Shown piece after piece: positions 8,594 to 17,512 of a stretch of DNA of 64,000 bases. The notes beneath the pieces are model-generated. The model was not told where the DNA came from. It did not search any database and worked only from the letters and a program-made list of their open reading frames with translations. The stretch covers positions 62,001 through 126,000 of the forward strand of contig NZ_BDBH01000006.1 of assembly GCF_001612885.1 (NCBI RefSeq), read 5' to 3'. The position numbers and the translations under genes are program-made. Origin of the DNA: Nocardia harenae NBRC 108248. GTDB lineage: Bacteria; Actinomycetota; Actinomycetes; Mycobacteriales; Mycobacteriaceae. How positions within the stretch are numbered: the stretch's first letter is position 1; each line of letters opens with the position of its first letter.

Positions 8594-9999
8594 CGGCGTA
8601 CTCCCATCCGGCGCCGCCAGAGCGCCCGCGTCCTCGCCTGCCCCGGCTCGCCGACGACGGGCTCGGGCCGTGCTGCCTCCTCGCCGCTTACCCGCGCCGG
8701 GGCCGCGGAATCAGCGCCGCGCAGCCTCGGGCCGGAGCGGCGCCGCCCGCCGAACTCGTCCAGCGCGGCATCGTAGCAGGTCAGAAGGCCGTCGGCGGTG
8801 TGCTCCCAGGAGAACCCGGCGGCGTGCTCGACCGCGGCGGCGCCCATGGCGCGCAGCCCGGGCCCGTCGTCGAGCAGCGCGCCGAGCGCGTCGGCCCAGT
8901 CCGGGGTGCGGTGGCCGGGGACGAGCAGCCCGGTCTCGCCGTGCCGCACCGCGGTGCTCAGCCCGCCGACGTCGGCGGCGAGCACCGGGGTGCCGCTGGC
9001 CTGTGCCTCGATGGCGACCAGGCCGAAGGACTCGTTGTGGCTGGGCACGGCCACCAGGTCGGCGGCCCGGTACACCTGCACCAGCCGCTCCGGCGGCTGC
9101 GGCGGAAGGAAGATCACCCGATCGCCGATGCCGAGCGCCGCGGCCAGCTCGATCAGCGCGTCCGGGCGCTGTAATCCGGTGCCGGAGGGCCCGCCGACGA
9201 TGAGCACGCGCAGCCTGCGGCCGGGGTCGCGGCGGAGCAGCTCGGCGGCGGCCCTGACCAGCACGTCCGGCGCCTTGAGCGGCTGGATCCGGCCGATGAA
9301 GGCGACGATCCGCTCGTCCGCGGGCAGCCCGAGCTCGCGCCGGGCGGCGGCCCGGTCACCCGGGTGGTAGCGGGTGAGGTCGGCGCCGGGCGGCACCACG
9401 TCGACCCGGTCCGGCGCGGCGCCGTACAGCTCGATGAGCTGCCGCGCCTCCTCTACGGTATTGGCGATCAGCCGGTCGGCCTCGGCGATCACCTGCTTCT
9501 CGCCGATCTCCCGGCTGGCGGGCTCGGGGGTGTCGCCCTCGGCGAGTGCGGCGTTCTTCACCGCGGCCAGGGTGTGCGCGGTGTGCACGAGCGGCACCCG
9601 CCAGCGGTCCCTGGCCAGCCAGCCGACCTGGCCGGAGAGCCAGTAGTGCGAGTGCACCAGGTCGTAGTGGCCCGGCGCCTGCCGCGCCTCCTGGCGCAGC
9701 ACCTCGGCGGTGAACGGGCACAGCTGGGTGGGGAGATCGTGCTTGTCGAGCCCCTCGAACGGCCCGGCGACCACATTGCGCACCAGCACGCCGGGCGCGG
9801 CCTCCTCGACCGGCGGCAGGTTCGACGACGTCGCGCGGGTGAAGATCTCCACCTCGACCCCGCGCCGGGCCAGCTCCCGCGCCGTCTGCAGCACGTAGAC
9901 GTTCATCCCGCCCGCATCGCCGGTACCTGGCTGGGCCAACGGCGACGTGTGGACCGACAGCACGGCGATGCGACGCGGACGATGAATCACACCCTCCAT
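8590..9999 (-). CDS. mshA: D-inositol-3-phosphate glycosyltransferase MshA (mycothiol synthesis)
   Basis: 469 residues from ATG 9999. GT-B, family GT4. It transfers GlcNAc from UDP-GlcNAc to 1-L-inositol 3-phosphate, the first step of mycothiol synthesis. Visible features are the N-terminal Rossmann domain [19 protein letters not shown] with the MNVYV loop, [15 protein letters not shown], and the nucleotide-sugar signature [19 protein letters not shown]. The last 55 residues are a charged, probably flexible tail longer than in most homologues. The frame is open 10 codons further to a GTG at 10029, but ATG 9999 ([15 protein letters not shown]) fits the family. First gene of a four-gene unit with ybjN, ROK and gpmA. 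Confidence 0.95.
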   Translation of the reverse strand: MEGVIHRPRRIAVLSVHTSPLAQPGTGDAGGMNVYVLQTARELARRGVEVEIFTRATSSNLPPVEEAAPGVLVRNVVAGPFEGLDKHDLPTQLCPFTAEVLRQEARQAPGHYDLVHSHYWLSGQVGWLARDRWRVPLVHTAHTLAAVKNAALAEGDTPEPASREIGEKQVIAEADRLIANTVEEARQLIELYGAAPDRVDVVPPGADLTRYHPGDRAAARRELGLPADERIVAFIGRIQPLKAPDVLVRAAAELLRRDPGRRLRVLIVGGPSGTGLQRPDALIELAAALGIGDRVIFLPPQPPERLVQVYRAADLVAVPSHNESFGLVAIEAQASGTPVLAADVGGLSTAVRHGETGLLVPGHRTPDWADALGALLDDGPGLRAMGAAAVEHAAGFSWEHTADGLLTCYDAALDEFGGRRRSGPRLRGADSAAPARVSGEEAARPEPVVGEPGQARTRALWRRRMGVRR

Positions 10000-10053
10000 A
10001 GTGCACCGGTGACCGATACCCGCCACCACAGTCTCGGCGGTTGGTGAGAGCGG

Positions 10054-10875
10054 TCACAGGGAGTCGGCGAACTCCGTCACCTCGGCCACCCAGCGGGCGC
10101 GATCCTCCAGGAAGAGCCCGTGCTTGGCGCCCTCCCAGTACGACCCGCGCGCCTTCGGCGCGGTCTCCGCGATGTACCTGCCATTGGCCACCGGCACCAC
10201 CGGATCGTCGGTGCCGTGCAGGACGAGCACCGGGATATCCAGCGCGCGCAGCGTCGCGGTGTTGTCCACGGTCCGGTAGAAGAGCGCCTTGCGCACGGCG
10301 GGCGGAGTGGCCAGGCTCGCGCCGAAGAGCCGCTGCGCGTCCACCCCGCGCTCCCGGCTCGGCCCGGTGTTCGCATCGCCGAAGGCGCCGAAGGCCCGCA
10401 GCGCCCGGCCCGGGCTCTCCTCGAAGACGCCCGGCATGGCCGCGGCGAGCGCGGGGCCGGGCTCGGCGCCGGGCACCCCCCTGCCGATATTCGCCATGGA
10501 CCCGGTATAGATCGCGCCCGCCACCGCGCCGGTGCCGTGCGCGGCCAGGTAGTCGGTGAGCACGATGCCGCCGTAGGACCAGCCGAGCAGTACGGCGTCA
10601 CGCTCGATTCCGGCGTCGGCGAGCACGGCGGCGACGTCGGCGGCCCAGTTGGCCGGGTCGTCGTAGCCGGTCGCCGGGGCACCGGAGTAGCCGTGCCCGC
10701 GCGAGTCGACCGCGATTACCCGGAAACGCCGCGCCAGATCGTCTCCCGCCCCGCCCCAGCAGCGCAGATCGGCCGACCAGCCGTGCAGCAGCACCAGCGG
10801 CCGCGCGCCGTCGGGGCCGCTCGACCGGTACACGATGCCGGTGCCGTCCGCGCTGATCACTTCCCGTATCGCCAT
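10054..10875 (-). CDS. Alpha/beta hydrolase
   Basis: 273 residues, cytoplasmic. Oxyanion region LLHGWSADLRCW, nucleophile motif LGWSYGG, acid in LHGTDDPVVPV and His in AKHGLFLED complete the triad. The fold resembles the chloroperoxidase/haloperoxidase-like non-haem hydrolases. The substrate is unknown. The ATG at 10875 stands 6 nt after a minus-strand TAGCCT box, so it is probably leaderless. It is divergent from the SDR gene at 10965, with both -10 boxes inside the 89-bp gap. Confidence 0.87.
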   Translation of the reverse strand: MAIREVISADGTGIVYRSSGPDGARPLVLLHGWSADLRCWGGAGDDLARRFRVIAVDSRGHGYSGAPATGYDDPANWAADVAAVLADAGIERDAVLLGWSYGGIVLTDYLAAHGTGAVAGAIYTGSMANIGRGVPGAEPGPALAAAMPGVFEESPGRALRAFGAFGDANTGPSRERGVDAQRLFGASLATPPAVRKALFYRTVDNTATLRALDIPVLVLHGTDDPVVPVANGRYIAETAPKARGSYWEGAKHGLFLEDRARWVAEVTEFADSL

Positions 10876-10881
10876 GACCAG

Positions 10882-10887
10882 AGGCTA
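10882..10887 (-). promoter_or_regulatory. -10 element TAGCCT, leaderless promoter of the hydrolase
   Basis: Minus-strand TAGCCT, then 6 nt (CTGGTC), then the ATG at 10875. No Shine-Dalgarno sequence is present. Confidence 0.5.
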
Positions 10888-10951
10888 GCCCCGGCCCGGC
10901 ACTGCCCGGTCTCGCCGTACCCGGCCGGCCCGCCGCCGGATATCGCCCGCC

Positions 10952-10957
10952 TACGAT
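10952..10957 (+). promoter_or_regulatory. -10 element TACGAT, leaderless promoter of the SDR gene
   Basis: TACGAT, 7 nt (CGAGACC), then ATG at 10965. It is identical to the senX3 -10 box and spacing. Confidence 0.55.
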
Positions 10958-10964
10958 CGAGACC

Positions 10965-11699
10965 ATGAGCAGCCTGAATGCCGTCGTGACCGGAGCCAGC
11001 TCGGGAATCGGCGAGGCCACCGCGCGGCAACTCGCCGCCCAGGGGTACCACGTCTACGTGGGCGCGCGGCGGCTGGACCGGCTGCGGGCGCTGGCCGAGG
11101 AGATCGGCGGCACCGCGCTGGAGCTCGACGTCACCTCGGACGAGTCGGTCGCCGCCTTCACCGCCGCCATCCCGGCCGTTTCGGTGCTGGTGAACAACGC
11201 GGGCGGCGCCAAGGGGCTGGCCCCGGTCACCGAGGCCGACCTGGACGACTGGCGCTGGATGTGGGAAACGAACGTGCTCGGCACGCTGCGCGTCACCAAG
11301 GCGCTGCTGCCCGAGCTCATCGAGTCCGGCGACGGGCTGATCGTCACCATCACCTCGGTGGCCGCCTTCCACGCCTACGACAACGGCTCCGGCTACACCT
11401 CGGCCAAGCATGCCCAGGCGGTGCTGCACCGCACCCTGCGCGGGGAGCTGCTCGGCAAGCCGGTGCGGCTCACCGAGATCGCGCCCGGCGCGGTGGAGAC
11501 CGAGTTCTCGCTGGTCCGCTTCGGCGGCGACGCCGAGAAGGCGGCCAAGGTGTACGAGGGGATCGACCCGCTGGTGGCGCAGGACATCGCGGAGATCGTC
11601 GGCTTCGTCGCCTCCAGGCCGCCACACGTGAACCTGGACCAGATCACCGTGGCGCCGCGCGACCAGGCCCCGCCGAGCCGGTTCGCGCGCCGCTCCTGA
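10965..11699 (+). CDS. Short-chain dehydrogenase/reductase
   Basis: 244 residues, classical SDR. Cofactor loop TGASSGIGEATA at residues 9-20, NNAGG, catalytic Ser in ITSVAAF, and YTSAK (Tyr/Lys of the YxxxK motif). ARRLDRL after the second strand, with Arg residues, favours NADP(H). The substrate is unknown. From memory the orthologue Rv0484c occupies the same place next to lprQ and the mshA block. It is followed after 73 bp by mscL on the same strand. Confidence 0.9.
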   Translation: MSSLNAVVTGASSGIGEATARQLAAQGYHVYVGARRLDRLRALAEEIGGTALELDVTSDESVAAFTAAIPAVSVLVNNAGGAKGLAPVTEADLDDWRWMWETNVLGTLRVTKALLPELIESGDGLIVTITSVAAFHAYDNGSGYTSAKHAQAVLHRTLRGELLGKPVRLTEIAPGAVETEFSLVRFGGDAEKAAKVYEGIDPLVAQDIAEIVGFVASRPPHVNLDQITVAPRDQAPPSRFARRS

Positions 11700-11772
11700 C
11701 CCAGCGGGGCGGGGTGCCACCCACTAGCATCGGACCGGTTCGGGCAGTAGAGACAGTGGGAGTGATCCGGTC

Positions 11773-12255
11773 GTGTTCAAAGGTTTCCGCGATTTCCTCT
11801 TGCGGGGCAATGTCATCGATCTCGCGGTCGCGGTGGTCATGGGCACCGCCTTCACCGCGGTCGTCACCTCGTTCTCCAGCGGGCTGATCAACCCGCTGCT
11901 CGCGGTTTTCGGCGGCACCGACGAGCTCGGGCTCGGGTTCCGGCTGGTGTCGAGCAAGCCGGCCACCTTCGTCGAGATCGGCCCGATCATCAGCGCCATC
12001 CTGAACTTCATGATCGTCGCGGCGGTGCTCTACTTCGTGCTGATCATGCCGATGCGGCACCTGACCAACCGGTTCGGCACCAAGAAGGCGGCCGAGCCCA
12101 CCGAGACCGAGCTGCTCATCGAGATCCGCGACCTGCTCGCCCAGCGGGACGCCGAGGTGGCGCGGCACGAGGCCGACCACCGGCGGGTCGAGGCCGAGGT
12201 CGAGGCGGACGCCGCTGCCGACAAGGGCGCCGACCCCGAGCCGCCGCGGCGCTAA
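11773..12255 (+). CDS. mscL: Large-conductance mechanosensitive channel MscL
   Basis: 160 residues from a GTG with GGGAG upstream. The N-terminal amphipathic helix FKGFRDFLLRGNVIDLAVAV leads into TM1 with the conserved pore stretch AVVMGTAFTAVV. A periplasmic loop (about 40-70), TM2 (ILNFMIVAAVLYFVLIM) and a cytoplasmic helical bundle follow. The C-terminal tail after residue 110 is longer and more charged than in E. coli (136 aa). It forms a pentameric pore that opens under membrane tension during hypo-osmotic shock. Its TAA overlaps the TAG of lprQ on the other strand at 12252-12255. Confidence 0.95.
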   Translation: MFKGFRDFLLRGNVIDLAVAVVMGTAFTAVVTSFSSGLINPLLAVFGGTDELGLGFRLVSSKPATFVEIGPIISAILNFMIVAAVLYFVLIMPMRHLTNRFGTKKAAEPTETELLIEIRDLLAQRDAEVARHEADHRRVEAEVEADAAADKGADPEPPRR

Positions 12256-13433
12256 CCGCTGAGCGCGGACATGGACGTCCAGGTCGGCCAGTCGATGGCC
12301 CAGTCGTAGATGTCGCCGTCGGCCGCGGAGAGCGCGATCGAGGTATTGGTGACCTCGACCGGGTCGCCGTAGCGCGCGGTCGGGAAGTAGGCCGCGGCGT
12401 CCGCCGGGGACAGGTTGATGCAGCCGTTGGTGACATTGGCCGAGCCCTGCGCCGCCAGCGACTCCGGGTTGGCGTGGATGAACTCGCCGTTGTTGGAGAT
12501 CCGCACCGCCCAGCGCTCGCGCACGTTCTCGTAGTAGGGCGGGTTGGACATCATGAAGTCCTCGTACTTCTCGGTGACCACGTGGATTCCCGAGCGGGTG
12601 ACATTGCGCGGCTCGTTGCCCTCGCCGTAGCTGGCGGCGAAGTCGAAGACGGTGCCGCCGTCGCGCAGTACCCGGATCCGGTGCGTGCTGGCGTCGGCCT
12701 GCACGATCTGGCTGCGGCCGATGCTGAAATCGGTGGTCAGATCGCTGTCGCCGTACGCGCCGCCGCCCAGCGCCACCCCGTAGAGCTTGGCCTCCACGTG
12801 CACCGTCGTGCCCGGCTGCCAGTAGCTCTTCGGCCGCCAGTGCGCGCGGGCGCCGCCGTCGTCGGGCAGCCAGGCCCACGCGCCCTCGGTGGGCGGGTCG
12901 GTGCTGACGGTGAGCGCCTTCTCGGCCGCCGCCTTGTCCGGCACCGGGCCGGTGAACTTCAGGATGATCGGCGCCGCGATGCCGACCTCCTGGCCGTCGC
13001 CGATATTCAGCGTGGCCGGGGTGGTCCCGCTCGGCGCCAGCGTGCTGAACCCGCCCTCGATCGGCACCGGCTTGCCGTCGGTGCCGATGGCGGTTCCGCT
13101 CCAGGTGTAGGTGGCGTCGTAGCCGAGCGGCTCGGTAACGGTGTACTCGCGCCGATCCTGGCTCAGCTCGCCGGTGATCTGCCTGCCCGCGGCATTGCTC
13201 AGCGCCACCCGGTCGATGGTGCCGTTCCGCACGGCGACCGAGACCCCCGCGGTCGGGCTGACGCCGGTGGCGTCGGCGCCCGGGTTCAGCGTGACCTCGG
13301 CAACCGGCTCGGCGGCCTGCGGCTGCGACCCGGAGCCGCCGGAGCCGCAGCCCGCCAGCAGCAGCGCGAGCACGGAGAACACGACAGCCGCGAGCACGGC
13401 CACTGACCTTCGGGAAGCCTGGCGTATGCGCAC
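12252..13433 (-). CDS. lprQ: Lipoprotein L,D-transpeptidase, LprQ/LdtMt5 type
   Basis: 393 residues. Signal peptide with lipobox LLAGC (Cys about 29), so a membrane-anchored lipoprotein. Two Ig-like domains (about 45-260) precede the YkuD catalytic domain. It forms 3-3 cross-links in peptidoglycan. The catalytic region reads FIHANPESLAAQG then NVTNGCINLS: the Cys nucleophile and HAN are present, but the residue two before Cys is Asn where most family members have His (SHGC). I believe this variant is characteristic of the LdtMt5 branch, but that is from memory. The C-terminus ends with the Trp-rich YDWAIDWPTWTSMSAL extension. It follows murB by 47 bp on the same strand, fitting a cell-wall unit. 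Confidence 0.9.
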   Translation of the reverse strand: MRIRQASRRSVAVLAAVVFSVLALLLAGCGSGGSGSQPQAAEPVAEVTLNPGADATGVSPTAGVSVAVRNGTIDRVALSNAAGRQITGELSQDRREYTVTEPLGYDATYTWSGTAIGTDGKPVPIEGGFSTLAPSGTTPATLNIGDGQEVGIAAPIILKFTGPVPDKAAAEKALTVSTDPPTEGAWAWLPDDGGARAHWRPKSYWQPGTTVHVEAKLYGVALGGGAYGDSDLTTDFSIGRSQIVQADASTHRIRVLRDGGTVFDFAASYGEGNEPRNVTRSGIHVVTEKYEDFMMSNPPYYENVRERWAVRISNNGEFIHANPESLAAQGSANVTNGCINLSPADAAAYFPTARYGDPVEVTNTSIALSAADGDIYDWAIDWPTWTSMSALSG

Positions 13434-13480
13434 TTCCTCGAATCTACGCGCGGCCGCGCGCTACGCCGGTGCGATCGCCG

Positions 13481-14587
13481 TCACACGGTGAGCCCGACCG
13501 TCACCGGCTCGGGGTGCAGCCGCACGCCGAACCGCTCGGCGACCCCGTCGCGCACGGTGTGCGCCAGCGCCACCAGGTCGGCGGCGCTGGCGGCACCGCG
13601 GTTGGTGAGCGCCAGCGTGTGCTTGGTCGAGAGCCGGGCCGGGGCGTCGGCGCCGGGGAAGCCCTTGCCGAACCCGGCCCGCTCGATGAGCCACCCCGCG
13701 GAGAACTTGACCCCGTCCGGCGCGGGGTAGACCGGCACCGGCACGTCGCCGACCGTGGCCGCGATGGCCGCCCGCACCCGCTCCACCTCTGGCTCCGGCA
13801 CCACCGGGTTGGTGAAGAACGAGCCTGCGCTCCAGGTGTCGTGGTCGGCCGGGTTCAGCACCATGCCCTTGCTCGCGCGCAGCCGCAGCACCGCGTCGCG
13901 GACCTCGGCGGCGGGCCTGGTCTCACCCTCCTCGGCGCCGAAGGCCGCGGCCAGCTCCCGGTAGCGCAGCGGGGCGCTGGCGCCGGTCGGGTCCAGCGCG
14001 AACTCCACCGCGAGCACGACGGCGGCATCCGAGTGCTTGAGCACGCTGGTCCGGTAGCCGAAGCCGAGCTCGGCGGGGTCGGCCCAGCGCACCGCACCGC
14101 TCGCCCGGTCCAGCAACCGGACCCGGCGCAGCAGCCCGGCCACCTCGACGCCGTACGCGCCGACGTTCTGTACCGGCGTCGCGCCCGCGGAACCCGGGAT
14201 GCCGGAGAGGCACTCCAGCCCGCCGAACCCGGCCGCGACGGTCCGCGCCACCACGTCGTCCCAGACCGCACCGGCCTCGGCGAGCACCGAGTCGGTGCTC
14301 AGCTCGACCCCCGCGTTCGCGATCCGCACGACGACGCCGGGAAAGCCATCGTCCGCGATGAGCAGATTCGAGCCGCCCGCCAGCAGCAGCACCGGGATCG
14401 CCGCCGCGTCCAGCGCGCCGACGGTACGGATCAGGGCCGCCTCATCGGCACATTCGGCCACGGTCGCGGGGCCGCCCACGCGCAGCGTCGTCAGCCCGGC
14501 CAGCGGCACGTCGGGGCGCACTTCGGCACCGGAATCGGCCAGCAGTTCGCGTACCTCGTCCGAGGAGACCACCCGAGTAGATCGCAC
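13481..14587 (-). CDS. murB: UDP-N-acetylenolpyruvoylglucosamine reductase
   Basis: About 368 residues. FAD/NADPH-dependent second step of UDP-MurNAc formation in the cytoplasm. FAD-binding [41 protein letters not shown] and the active-site Ser in [10 protein letters not shown]. The C-terminus [18 protein letters not shown] holds the last catalytic region. The GTG at 14587 is chosen because a minus-strand TACCGT -10 box lies 7 nt before it. The frame is open further upstream (ATG 14614), but that would overlap the start of the divergent gene. It is followed by lprQ. Confidence 0.94.
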   Translation of the reverse strand: MRSTRVVSSDEVRELLADSGAEVRPDVPLAGLTTLRVGGPATVAECADEAALIRTVGALDAAAIPVLLLAGGSNLLIADDGFPGVVVRIANAGVELSTDSVLAEAGAVWDDVVARTVAAGFGGLECLSGIPGSAGATPVQNVGAYGVEVAGLLRRVRLLDRASGAVRWADPAELGFGYRTSVLKHSDAAVVLAVEFALDPTGASAPLRYRELAAAFGAEEGETRPAAEVRDAVLRLRASKGMVLNPADHDTWSAGSFFTNPVVPEPEVERVRAAIAATVGDVPVPVYPAPDGVKFSAGWLIERAGFGKGFPGADAPARLSTKHTLALTNRGAASAADLVALAHTVRDGVAERFGVRLHPEPVTVGLTV

Positions 14588-14594
14588 GCTGGAG

Positions 14595-14604
14595 ACGGTA
14601 GCGT
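14595..14604. promoter_or_regulatory. Overlapping divergent -10 boxes of murB and a DUF2505 gene
   Basis: The ten bases ACGGTAGCGT hold TACCGT on the minus strand (14600-14595; 7 nt to the murB GTG at 14587) and TAGCGT on the plus strand (14599-14604; 8 nt to the ATG at 14613). The two hexamers share two bases, so the promoters cannot both be occupied. The whole gap between the two start codons is 25 bp. Confidence 0.55.
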
Positions 14605-14612
14605 GTCCGACC

Positions 14613-15098
14613 ATGGCGACCCCCCTGGCGTACACCGCCCGCTACTCCCATCCGGCCGCGGCCGTGCGCGCGGCGATCGCCGACGAGCAGTACTGGAAGG
14701 ACCGGGTCGCCGAGGTGGGCGGGCCGAACGCCAGGCTGGACCGGGTCACCGTCGAGGGCGATCGGGTGCACGCCGAGCTGGTGCAGGCGATCGCCGCCGA
14801 GCTGCTCCCGGCCGCCATCACCGCGGTGCGCCCCGGCGACCTGGTCATCCCGCGGGTCGAGGAGTGGACCGGCGATACCGGCACCTTCACCGCCAAGGTC
14901 GAGGGCGCGCCCGCCGAGGTGCGCGGCAGCATCGCGCTCGCCGCCGACGGCTCCGGGTCGGTGGCGACCATCACCGGCACGATCGAGGTCAAGGTGCCGC
15001 TCTTCGGCGGGAAGATCGAGGCGGCCATCGCGGAGCGGCTCACCGAGCTGCTCGGCAACGAGGCCGAGTTCACCGACACCTGGATCGCCGCGCACTGA
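14613..15098 (+). CDS. DUF2505 protein (lipid-binding START/SRPBCC-like fold)
   Basis: 161 residues, soluble. Opening [20 protein letters not shown] and the pattern DQYWKDRV-like, followed by [20 protein letters not shown] near the end, are typical of DUF2505, which is predicted to have a helix-grip fold. No catalytic residues are recognised. The start is fixed by the leaderless TAGCGT box 8 nt upstream. A second DUF2505 gene follows at 15259; the two are divergent paralogues. Function unknown; a hydrophobic ligand carrier would fit the fold. Confidence 0.87.
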   Translation: MATPLAYTARYSHPAAAVRAAIADEQYWKDRVAEVGGPNARLDRVTVEGDRVHAELVQAIAAELLPAAITAVRPGDLVIPRVEEWTGDTGTFTAKVEGAPAEVRGSIALAADGSGSVATITGTIEVKVPLFGGKIEAAIAERLTELLGNEAEFTDTWIAAH

Positions 15099-15244
15099 CC
15101 GCGCCGAGCGGCGAACCACGCGGCGGGGCGCGGACGCCCGATCGCCGAGCACCGTGGCTGGGGCACCGCACCACGCCGCGGGCGGGCGGTTTGTGGGCGT
15201 TCCCCACATCACCCGCCGTGTGCCGGGCGCGGGGCGGGCACCGG

Positions 15245-15250
15245 TAACGT
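15245..15250 (+). promoter_or_regulatory. -10 element TAACGT, leaderless promoter of the second DUF2505 gene
   Basis: TAACGT, 8 nt (GTCCGCTC), then ATG at 15259. This decides the start against a longer open frame reaching back to 15154. Confidence 0.5.
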
Positions 15251-15258
15251 GTCCGCTC

Positions 15259-15777
15259 ATGGCTCGCCGACTCGACTACTCCGCTCGCTACCCGCTGCAT
15301 ACCACCAAAGAGCTGTATGCGGCGCTGTCGACCCGCGACTACTGGGAGGCCAGGGTCGAGGAGATGCGGAAGTACTCGCCGAACCACGTGGTCAGCGTCG
15401 ACGCCGCGGAGACCGGCATCGAGGTCGTGCTCGAGCACATCATCCCGCGCGAGATGCTGCCGGAGATGGCGCAGACCGTAATCCGCAAGGACATGGTGAT
15501 CACCCGCAAGGAGAGCTGGGGCCCGTTCCGCGAGGACGAGGTGCACGGCAAGTACACCGCCTCCATCCCGGCCGGGCCGGGCAGCCTGAACGGCACCATC
15601 CGGCTCTTCCCGACCGAGACCGGGAGCACCATCCGCTTCTCCTCCGAGGCCAAGGTCTTCATCCCCATGGTCGGGCCGCGGCTGGAGCAGCTGATCCTGG
15701 TGAACCTGGTCGACCTGTTCCGCGGCGAGGCCGAAGAGACGCTGAAGTGGCTGGAAGCGGGCACCCCGGCGCACTGA
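15259..15777 (+). CDS. DUF2505 protein, second paralogue
   Basis: 172 residues from ATG 15259. RRLDYSARYPLHTTKELYAA and DYWEARVEEMRKYSPN match the DUF2505 opening, and GPRLEQLILVNLVDLFRGEAEETLKWL matches its C-terminal helix. It shares layout but little identity with the protein encoded at 14613. It is cytoplasmic with no catalytic motif seen. From memory Rv0481c lies at this place in M. tuberculosis next to murB. It is followed by a methyltransferase-like gene on the same strand after about 40 bp. Confidence 0.85.
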   Translation: MARRLDYSARYPLHTTKELYAALSTRDYWEARVEEMRKYSPNHVVSVDAAETGIEVVLEHIIPREMLPEMAQTVIRKDMVITRKESWGPFREDEVHGKYTASIPAGPGSLNGTIRLFPTETGSTIRFSSEAKVFIPMVGPRLEQLILVNLVDLFRGEAEETLKWLEAGTPAH

Positions 15778-15818
15778 ACCGGCGGCCGGTCGGCACCGTC
15801 ACCCGCGGCACCACCGGG

Positions 15819-16565
15819 GTGAACCGGCTGCGCCGCAGCGACCGGCAGCTGGTGGCCGACCCGCTGGTCCGAGCCCGGCTGCTCGGCGCCGCCGACCCGC
15901 TGGTGGTCGATCTCGGCTACGGCGCGCAGCCGTGGACCACGCTGGAGCTCGCCGCCCGCTTGCGGGCGGTGCGCGCCGACGTCCGGGTGACCGGGCTGGA
16001 GATCGATCCGGAGCGGGTGGTGCCCGGCCGCGACGGCATCACCTTCGCGCGCGGCGGGTTCGAGCTGGCCGGGCTGCGGCCGATCCTGGTGCGCGCCTTC
16101 AATGTGCTGCGGCAGTACCCGGAGTCCGCGGTGCCCGCGGCCTGGGGCACCGTGCTCGGAAAGCTGGCGCCGGACGGGCTGCTGGTCGACGGCACCTGCG
16201 ACGAGCTGGGCAGGCGCTGCGCCTGGATCCTGCTCGACCGCACCGGGCCGCTGACGCTCACCCTGGCCTGGGATCCGTTCACCGTCGAGCGGCCCTCCGA
16301 TATCGCGGAGCGGCTGCCCAAGGCGCTCATCCACCGCAATGTGCCCGACGAGCCGATCCACGCGCTGCTCGCCGCCGCCGACCGGGCCTGGGCGCAAGCC
16401 GCGCCGGTCGCCCCCTTCGGGCCGCGCTTCCGCTGGCGGGTGGCCGCGGAAGCGCTTGCCGCGCAGGGTGTCCCGCTGCGCGTCTTCCGCCGCCGCCTGC
16501 GCGACTGCGTGCTGACTGTCCCGTGGGATTACGTCGCGCCGGCCACCGCGCCACCGGCATCCTGA
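15819..16565 (+). CDS. Class I SAM-dependent methyltransferase-like protein
   Basis: 248 residues from GTG 15819, the first in-frame start clear of the previous gene. PLVVDLGYGAQPWTTLELAARL resembles SAM motif I, followed by VTGLEIDPERV (acidic end of strand 2) and a region around LRPILVRAFNVLRQY. No substrate-binding signature was recognised. An upstream start cannot be excluded since the frame is open backwards through the previous gene. It is followed by a 41-bp tandem repeat and, on the other strand, an AbiEi-type gene. Confidence 0.7.
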   Translation: MNRLRRSDRQLVADPLVRARLLGAADPLVVDLGYGAQPWTTLELAARLRAVRADVRVTGLEIDPERVVPGRDGITFARGGFELAGLRPILVRAFNVLRQYPESAVPAAWGTVLGKLAPDGLLVDGTCDELGRRCAWILLDRTGPLTLTLAWDPFTVERPSDIAERLPKALIHRNVPDEPIHALLAAADRAWAQAAPVAPFGPRFRWRVAAEALAAQGVPLRVFRRRLRDCVLTVPWDYVAPATAPPAS

Positions 16566-16589
16566 GCGTGCTGGTCCCACGCGGTGCCC

Positions 16590-16745
16590 GCGCGCGTCCC
16601 GCAACGGCGGTCGAGCCATGTCCCCCACTCGCGCGCGTCCCGCAACCGCGGCCGAGCCTTGTCTCCCACTCGCGCGCGTCCCGCAACCGCAGCCGAGCCT
16701 TGTCTCCCCCGCGCGCCCCGCACCGACAGCCGAGCCAGGTCGCGG
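16590..16745. repeat. 41-bp tandem repeat, four units
   Basis: Units start at 16590, 16631, 16672 and 16711 (periods 41, 41, 39). The shared core is GCGCGCGTCCCGCAACCGC followed by a GCCGAGCC segment; the fourth unit is more diverged. The array fills the convergent gap between the methyltransferase-like gene and the AbiEi-type gene. It has no similarity to the 27-bp array at 1854. Confidence 0.85.
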
Positions 16746-16783
16746 CCATCGCATCGCGCCACCCGGCACCGACGGCCGCGCCA

Positions 16784-17380
16784 CTACACCGCCGCCAGCG
16801 CCCGGTGCACCCGGGCGGCGGCCCTCGGCGCGAGCCCGGTGCCCGCGGCCCTGATCTCCACCGCCGCGCACCGGCCGATGGCGACGGCATCCGCCACCAC
16901 CTCGTCCAGCGCCGCCTGCGCGATATCGCCCTCGGCGAGGTCGAGCACGGTGCGCACCGGCGTGGTCACCAGGAACGGCCCGGCCGACTCCACCTCGGCA
17001 CCGGTCAGTGTCCGGCGCAGCACGACGACCCGCGGCGTCACCGGCGGCCGCCCCGCGGGCACCGAGAGGTGCAGGAACCGTGGCCGCAGCCGCCCGAGCC
17101 CGTGCAGATCGGCGGCGCTCTGGTGCGAGACCGCCACCTCGTCGTCGAACCAGGCCGCCCACATGGCGTACTCGTCGAGCGGCCCGACCGGCGACCCGGC
17201 GATCCGCAGCATCCCCATGGCGGCCCGCGCAATCGAGCCGTCCTCCAGCCCGGCGCGCACCCGCGCCTCACACCCGGCGCGCATCACCTGCCGCGCCGTG
17301 AAGAACCCGGCGTGCCGCGCCGCCAGTTCCCGCAATTCCGCCCAGCCGTGCAAGCGGCGGCTCGCATCGTTGCCCGCCAT
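16784..17380 (-). CDS. AbiEi-type antitoxin-like transcription factor, without a visible toxin partner
   Basis: 198 residues. N-terminal winged-helix segment LRELAARHAGFFTARQVMRAG, then ARAAMGMLRIAG, SHQSAADLHGLG and TTPVRTVLDLAE, the layout of the AbiEi antitoxin family of type IV toxin-antitoxin systems (HTH then a DUF559-like/AbiEi C-terminal part). No AbiEii nucleotidyltransferase gene lies on either side. Many actinobacteria carry such orphan AbiEi proteins, presumably as transcription factors. The gene stands alone on its strand, with 41-bp repeats just beyond its stop codon. Confidence 0.72.
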   Translation of the reverse strand: MAGNDASRRLHGWAELRELAARHAGFFTARQVMRAGCEARVRAGLEDGSIARAAMGMLRIAGSPVGPLDEYAMWAAWFDDEVAVSHQSAADLHGLGRLRPRFLHLSVPAGRPPVTPRVVVLRRTLTGAEVESAGPFLVTTPVRTVLDLAEGDIAQAALDEVVADAVAIGRCAAVEIRAAGTGLAPRAAARVHRALAAV

Positions 17381-17512
17381 GATCCGAGATTACGCCGTAA
17401 GGCTGTGCCTCATGTCACATTTCGCCCGGTTCCGTCCCCGCGGTCCGAGCTTGGCCGAGCCTTCACCGTGTCCACAGAACCGGCTCAGAATCGTGCGGAA
17501 GAATCGAGCGGC

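Noticed and set aside
14588-14635. Upstream ATG starts for murB
   Set aside because: They would overlap the divergent gene start and its promoter; the GTG at 14587 has its own -10 box 7 nt upstream.
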